A DNA stretch of 30,531 nucleotides from Oscillospiraceae bacterium (GTDB taxonomy: Bacteria; Bacillota; Clostridia; Oscillospirales; Oscillospiraceae): assembly GCA_021205585.1 (NCBI GenBank), contig JAJPXI010000198.1, positions 8,226-38,756 on the forward strand. Reading direction: 5' to 3'. Shown here piece by piece: positions 28,026 through 30,531 of this stretch. Both the position numbers and the translations under genes were made by a program. The notes under the pieces were generated by a model. That model did no database searches. It was not told the DNA's origin and was given only the letters and a program-made list of their open reading frames with translations. Within the stretch, counting starts at the first letter, position 1; each line of letters opens with the position of its first letter.

Positions 28026-28202
28026 CAGGGCTGGTTTCCCTTGCTTTTTCCCTTTAACAGAGTGGGCAGCGGCGCCTTGCGGCAAATTTCCGCTAACCCG
28101 CCGCAGCCCTCCCGAATTTCTTCGGACAGCCCTGCGTTGAGAAGGCTTTTTTGCGGCAGGCAACGATGGAAAATGCCCTGTCGCTTTCTCAATTTTTTAC
28201 TT

Positions 28203-29966
28203 TTACAGTTCCAGGGAGCGGCTCTCCACCCGCTCCTCCAGCCGGCGGAGGAAATCGTTCAGGGGCATAGCGCCCAAATCCTGGCCGGTGCGCAGGCGGG
28301 GGGAGACGGTCTGGTTTTCCATGTCCCGGTCGCCCACCACCAGCATATAGGGAATCTTTTGCAGCTGGGCCTCCCGAATCTTCTTGCCGATTTTCTCATT
28401 GCGCGCGTCGGTCTCGGCCCGGAAACCGGCGTCGTTCAGCTGGCGGCAGATGTCCTGGGCGTACCCGGCGGCCCGGTCGGTGATGGGCAGGAGCATGACC
28501 TGCACCGGGGCCAGCCAGGCGGGGAAGGCCCCGGCGAAGTGCTCGGTGATGACGCCGATAAAGCGCTCGATGGAGCCCAGCAGCGCCCGGTGGATCATAA
28601 CGGGGCGGTGCTTCTGCCCGTCCTCCCCCACATATTCCAGCTCGAACCGCTCCGGCATCTGAAAATCCAGCTGGATGGTGCCGCACTGCCAGGTGCGGCC
28701 CAGAGAGTCGGCCAGGTGGAAGTCCAGCTTGGGCCCGTAAAAGGCCCCGTCGCCGGGGTTGACGGCAAAGTCCTTGCCCATCTCCCGGATGGCCTGCTCC
28801 AGGGTCTGCTCGGCGAAGGCCCAGTCGGCCTCGTCCCCCATGTGGTCCTCCGGCATGGTGGACAGCTCGATCTGGTAGGTCAGGCCGAAGGTGGAGTAGA
28901 TTTCGTCGAAAATGCGCACCACGCCCTTGATTTCGTCCTTCATCTGGTCGGGGGTCATAAAGATATGGGCGTCATCCTGAGTGAAGCAGCGCACCCGGAA
29001 CAGCCCGTGGAGCGCGCCGGACATCTCGTGGCGGTGAACCAGGCCCAGTTCCGCCATGCGCAGGGGCAGATCCCGGTAGGAGTGGGGCTCCGACTTGTAC
29101 ACCAGCATCCCGCCGGGGCAGTTCATGGGCTTGACGGCGTAGTCCTCCCCGTCGATGACGGTGGTGTACATATTGTCCTTATAGTGATCCCAGTGGCCGG
29201 AGCGGTGCCACAGGGCCTGGTTCAGGATGATGGGGGTAGAGATCTCCACATAGCCGTACCGGCGGTGAACCTGCCGCCAGTAGTCCAGCAGGGTGTTTTT
29301 CAGCACCATGCCTTTGGGCAGGAAGAAGGGGAATCCGGGGCCCTCCTCGGTCAGCAGGAACAGCCCCAGCTCCCGGCCCAGACGGCGGTGATCCCGGCGC
29401 TTGGCCTCCTCGATTTTGGCCAGGTACTCGTCCAGCTGCTCCTTTTTGGGAAAAGCCACACCGTAAATGCGCTGGAGGGTCTGGCGGCTGGAGTCCCCCC
29501 GCCAGTAGGCGGCGTTGCAGGCGGTCAGCTTGACGGCGTTGCCTTTTACGCGCCCGGTGGAGTCCAGGTGAGGGCCGGCGCACAGGTCGGTAAACTCCCC
29601 CTGGCGGTAGAAGGAGATGACGGCGTCCTCTGGCAAATCGTCGATCAGCTCCACCTTGTACGGCTCGCCCCGCTCCTCCATAAAGGCCCGGGCCTGTTCC
29701 CGGGGCAGCTCGAAGCGCTCCAGCTTCAGCTTCTCCTTGCAGATCTTCCGCATCTCGGCCTCCAGCTCGGCCAGCTGGCCCTCGGTGAAGGGCTCGGGGG
29801 TGTCGAAGTCGTAATAAAAGCCGTTGTCGATGGCCGGGCCGATGGCCAGCTTGACCTCCGGGTGCAGCCGCTTCATGGCCTGGGCCAGGATGTGGGAGCA
29901 GGTGTGCCAATAGGTTTTCCGATAGGTTTCGTTTTCAAATGAATACTGATTGTTTTCTTCACTCAT
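28203..29966 (-). CDS. thrS: Threonine--tRNA ligase, short form without TGS domain
   Basis: A 587-residue class II synthetase charging tRNA-Thr. The editing domain starts at once: HTCSHILAQAM (His21, His25) and LCAGPH. The catalytic core has PMNCPGGMLVYK (zinc Cys), VRCFTQDDAHIF and motif 3 MIHRALLGSIERF. The anticodon-binding domain ends the protein (VMLLPITDRAAGYAQDICRQ). The usual N-terminal TGS domain of about 60 residues is missing, so the protein is shorter than the ~640-residue norm. A T-box leader upstream controls it. It is a host gene outside the prophage. Confidence 0.97.
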   Translation of the reverse strand: MSEENNQYSFENETYRKTYWHTCSHILAQAMKRLHPEVKLAIGPAIDNGFYYDFDTPEPFTEGQLAELEAEMRKICKEKLKLERFELPREQARAFMEERGEPYKVELIDDLPEDAVISFYRQGEFTDLCAGPHLDSTGRVKGNAVKLTACNAAYWRGDSSRQTLQRIYGVAFPKKEQLDEYLAKIEEAKRRDHRRLGRELGLFLLTEEGPGFPFFLPKGMVLKNTLLDYWRQVHRRYGYVEISTPIILNQALWHRSGHWDHYKDNMYTTVIDGEDYAVKPMNCPGGMLVYKSEPHSYRDLPLRMAELGLVHRHEMSGALHGLFRVRCFTQDDAHIFMTPDQMKDEIKGVVRIFDEIYSTFGLTYQIELSTMPEDHMGDEADWAFAEQTLEQAIREMGKDFAVNPGDGAFYGPKLDFHLADSLGRTWQCGTIQLDFQMPERFELEYVGEDGQKHRPVMIHRALLGSIERFIGVITEHFAGAFPAWLAPVQVMLLPITDRAAGYAQDICRQLNDAGFRAETDARNEKIGKKIREAQLQKIPYMLVVGDRDMENQTVSPRLRTGQDLGAMPLNDFLRRLEERVESRSLEL

Positions 29967-29994
29967 AAAAATTCCTCCTTGTTATTCTCTTTTG

Positions 29995-30028
29995 GAAATA
30001 AAAAACACCCCCGACCATGTCAGGGGTG
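29995..30028 (-). terminator. T-box terminator hairpin of thrS
   Basis: CACCCCTGAC and GTCGGGGGTG pair around a short loop and are followed on the minus strand by TTTTTT. It lies directly after the T-box sequence and before the thrS ribosome site. Confidence 0.85.
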
Positions 30029-30304
30029 AAGCGGGCCGCTCCACGGTTCCACCCTGCTTGCGCCCGGTCATGGCCGGTGCGCCGCTCGCGCCCCTCGGTA
30101 ACGGGAGGGAACCGGGCCGCTTCCGGGGCGGACGCCCCCTGGCGGACGGCTTGGGAAGGGGCGCTTCCGCCGAGCCTTTCCTTCCCCCAGGAGCGGTACC
30201 GCCCGCCGCTGCCGCGCGGGGCACTTCCAGCCGGGAAACGCGCTCCCGGTGCCCCTCTCTGCCGCGCCGCTATGCGGGCTCTTCTCCTGATTCGCTGTCG
30301 ATTT
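29995..30304 (-). promoter_or_regulatory. T-box riboswitch leader of thrS
   Basis: The minus strand carries the T-box core AGGGTGGAACCG at 30044-30055, flanked by a terminator hairpin on one side and about 250 nt of GC-rich stem structures on the other. Uncharged tRNA-Thr would bind a specifier codon in stem I and the UGGN bulge, stabilise the antiterminator and allow thrS transcription. I did not assign the specifier loop with certainty; an ACC near 30195-30197 is a candidate. Confidence 0.9.
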
Positions 30305-30310
30305 GCCCGC

Positions 30311-30339
30311 ATTATAGCACCGGGCGGAAGAAAAGTCAA
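30311..30339 (-). promoter_or_regulatory. thrS promoter
   Basis: TTGACT and TATAAT on the minus strand with a 17-bp spacer, placing the start near 30304 at the head of the T-box leader. Confidence 0.85.
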
Positions 30340-30439
30340 GTTTCACACACCATAGCCCGAGTTTGCCACTTCACTGAGTAAATGATATAAATTTTTTCTT
30401 TATTTTGCAAGGTTCTCCTTGCTCTTTTAACTTTTTTGA

Positions 30440-30445
30440 TATAAT
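30440..30445 (+). promoter_or_regulatory. Candidate -10 box of the right-edge gene
   Basis: TATAAT lies in a T-rich stretch divergent from the thrS promoter. TTGCTC lies 15 bp upstream, a weak -35 with short spacing. Confidence 0.45.
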
Positions 30446-30459
30446 ATTTTAGTAGGCGC

Positions 30460-30531
30460 ATGGCACATTTATCTAGGGAAGGACTGATTAAATTGGCAAG
30501 AGCGGATGGCGAGAAATTTTGCGACAAAAGA
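30460..30531 (+). CDS. Start of an unidentified host gene, runs off the right edge
   Basis: A plus-strand frame is open from ATG 30460 (MAHLSREGLIKLARADGEKF...) to the window end. In the same frame TTG 30493 has AAGGA 9 nt upstream and may be the true start, since the ATG lies only about 8 nt after the expected transcription start. Only 24 codons are visible, too few to identify the product. Confidence 0.35.
   Translation, partial: MAHLSREGLIKLARADGEKFCDKR

Noticed and set aside
28026..28202. Possible gene remnant between the tRNA terminator and thrS
   Set aside because: Frames on both strands give low-complexity Arg/Pro/Gly translations without a recognisable family; I see nothing supported in this stretch beyond ordinary intergenic DNA.
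27900..29942. Plus-strand frame of about 680 codons opposite thrS
   Set aside because: It spans the tRNA fragment, a terminator and the antisense of thrS; not a gene.
30336..30527. Minus-strand frame of 63 codons at the right edge
   Set aside because: Lies over the divergent promoters of thrS and the right-edge gene, is Lys/Ile-rich from AT-rich intergenic DNA and has no ribosome site.

Overview
The window is most of a tailed-phage (siphovirus-type) prophage, positions 1 to about 27980, followed by host chromosome, 27981-30531. The host looks like a moderately GC-rich Firmicute of the Clostridia, plausibly Oscillospiraceae. This rests on strong AGGAGG ribosome sites, a T-box leader on thrS, an ArpU/DUF1492-type late regulator, a SleB-like hydrolase and a LexA-like (S24) phage repressor. 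The species assignment is inference; nothing in the sequence names it.

Layout. The minus strand from 17206 down to 1 is the late morphogenesis operon. Its order is terS, terL, a small toxin-like gene with a tRNA-like element, a DUF4417 gene, portal, MuF, two small genes, scaffold, major capsid, a small gene, connector, head closure, HK97-gp10-like, tail terminator, tail tube, the frameshifted tail assembly chaperone pair, tape measure, a small tail protein and a large tail-tip/fibre protein that runs off the left edge. Lysis genes and the left attachment site lie outside the window. Two short plus-strand cassettes interrupt this organisation: a pair of small genes at 17338-17722, and an orphan HicB with a truncated HicA remnant at 18407-18914. 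Between them lies the minus-strand late regulator (17890-18312). The minus strand from 24591 to 19200 is the early operon: a Cro-like protein, a DNA-binding protein, small membrane proteins, a ParB-like protein, a SleB-like hydrolase, Cys-rich and SH3-like small proteins, and a HUH rolling-circle type replication protein. Divergent promoters and GTAGAC-type dyads at 24620-24728 separate it from the rightward lysogeny arm. That arm holds the cI/S24 repressor, an AT-rich RhuM-family gene, a self-contained small-RNA gene and the tyrosine integrase.

The right end of the prophage is a 49-bp 3' half of a tRNA, read as tRNA-Gln(CTG), at 27932-27980. The phage therefore sits in a tRNA gene whose intact copy should lie beyond the left edge. 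Host DNA then holds the tRNA terminator, thrS with its T-box leader on the minus strand, and the start of an unidentified plus-strand gene.

The most interesting element is the RNA gene at 26546-26700, between the RhuM gene and the integrase. It has its own promoter, a 5' hairpin, two 51-nt tandem repeats and an intrinsic terminator. The two repeat hairpins have different but fully complementary stems around an identical TAGAGCG loop. The loop can pair with a conserved GCTC downstream, giving a pseudoknot. The layout resembles type III antitoxin RNA arrays, but no known type III toxin is adjacent. Other items worth a look are the decayed HicA, the hypervariable-looking MGGRG locus next to terL, a cluster of five hairpins before the capsid genes, paired alternative hairpins before the HUH rep gene, and a cysteine-every-five repeat in the tail protein.
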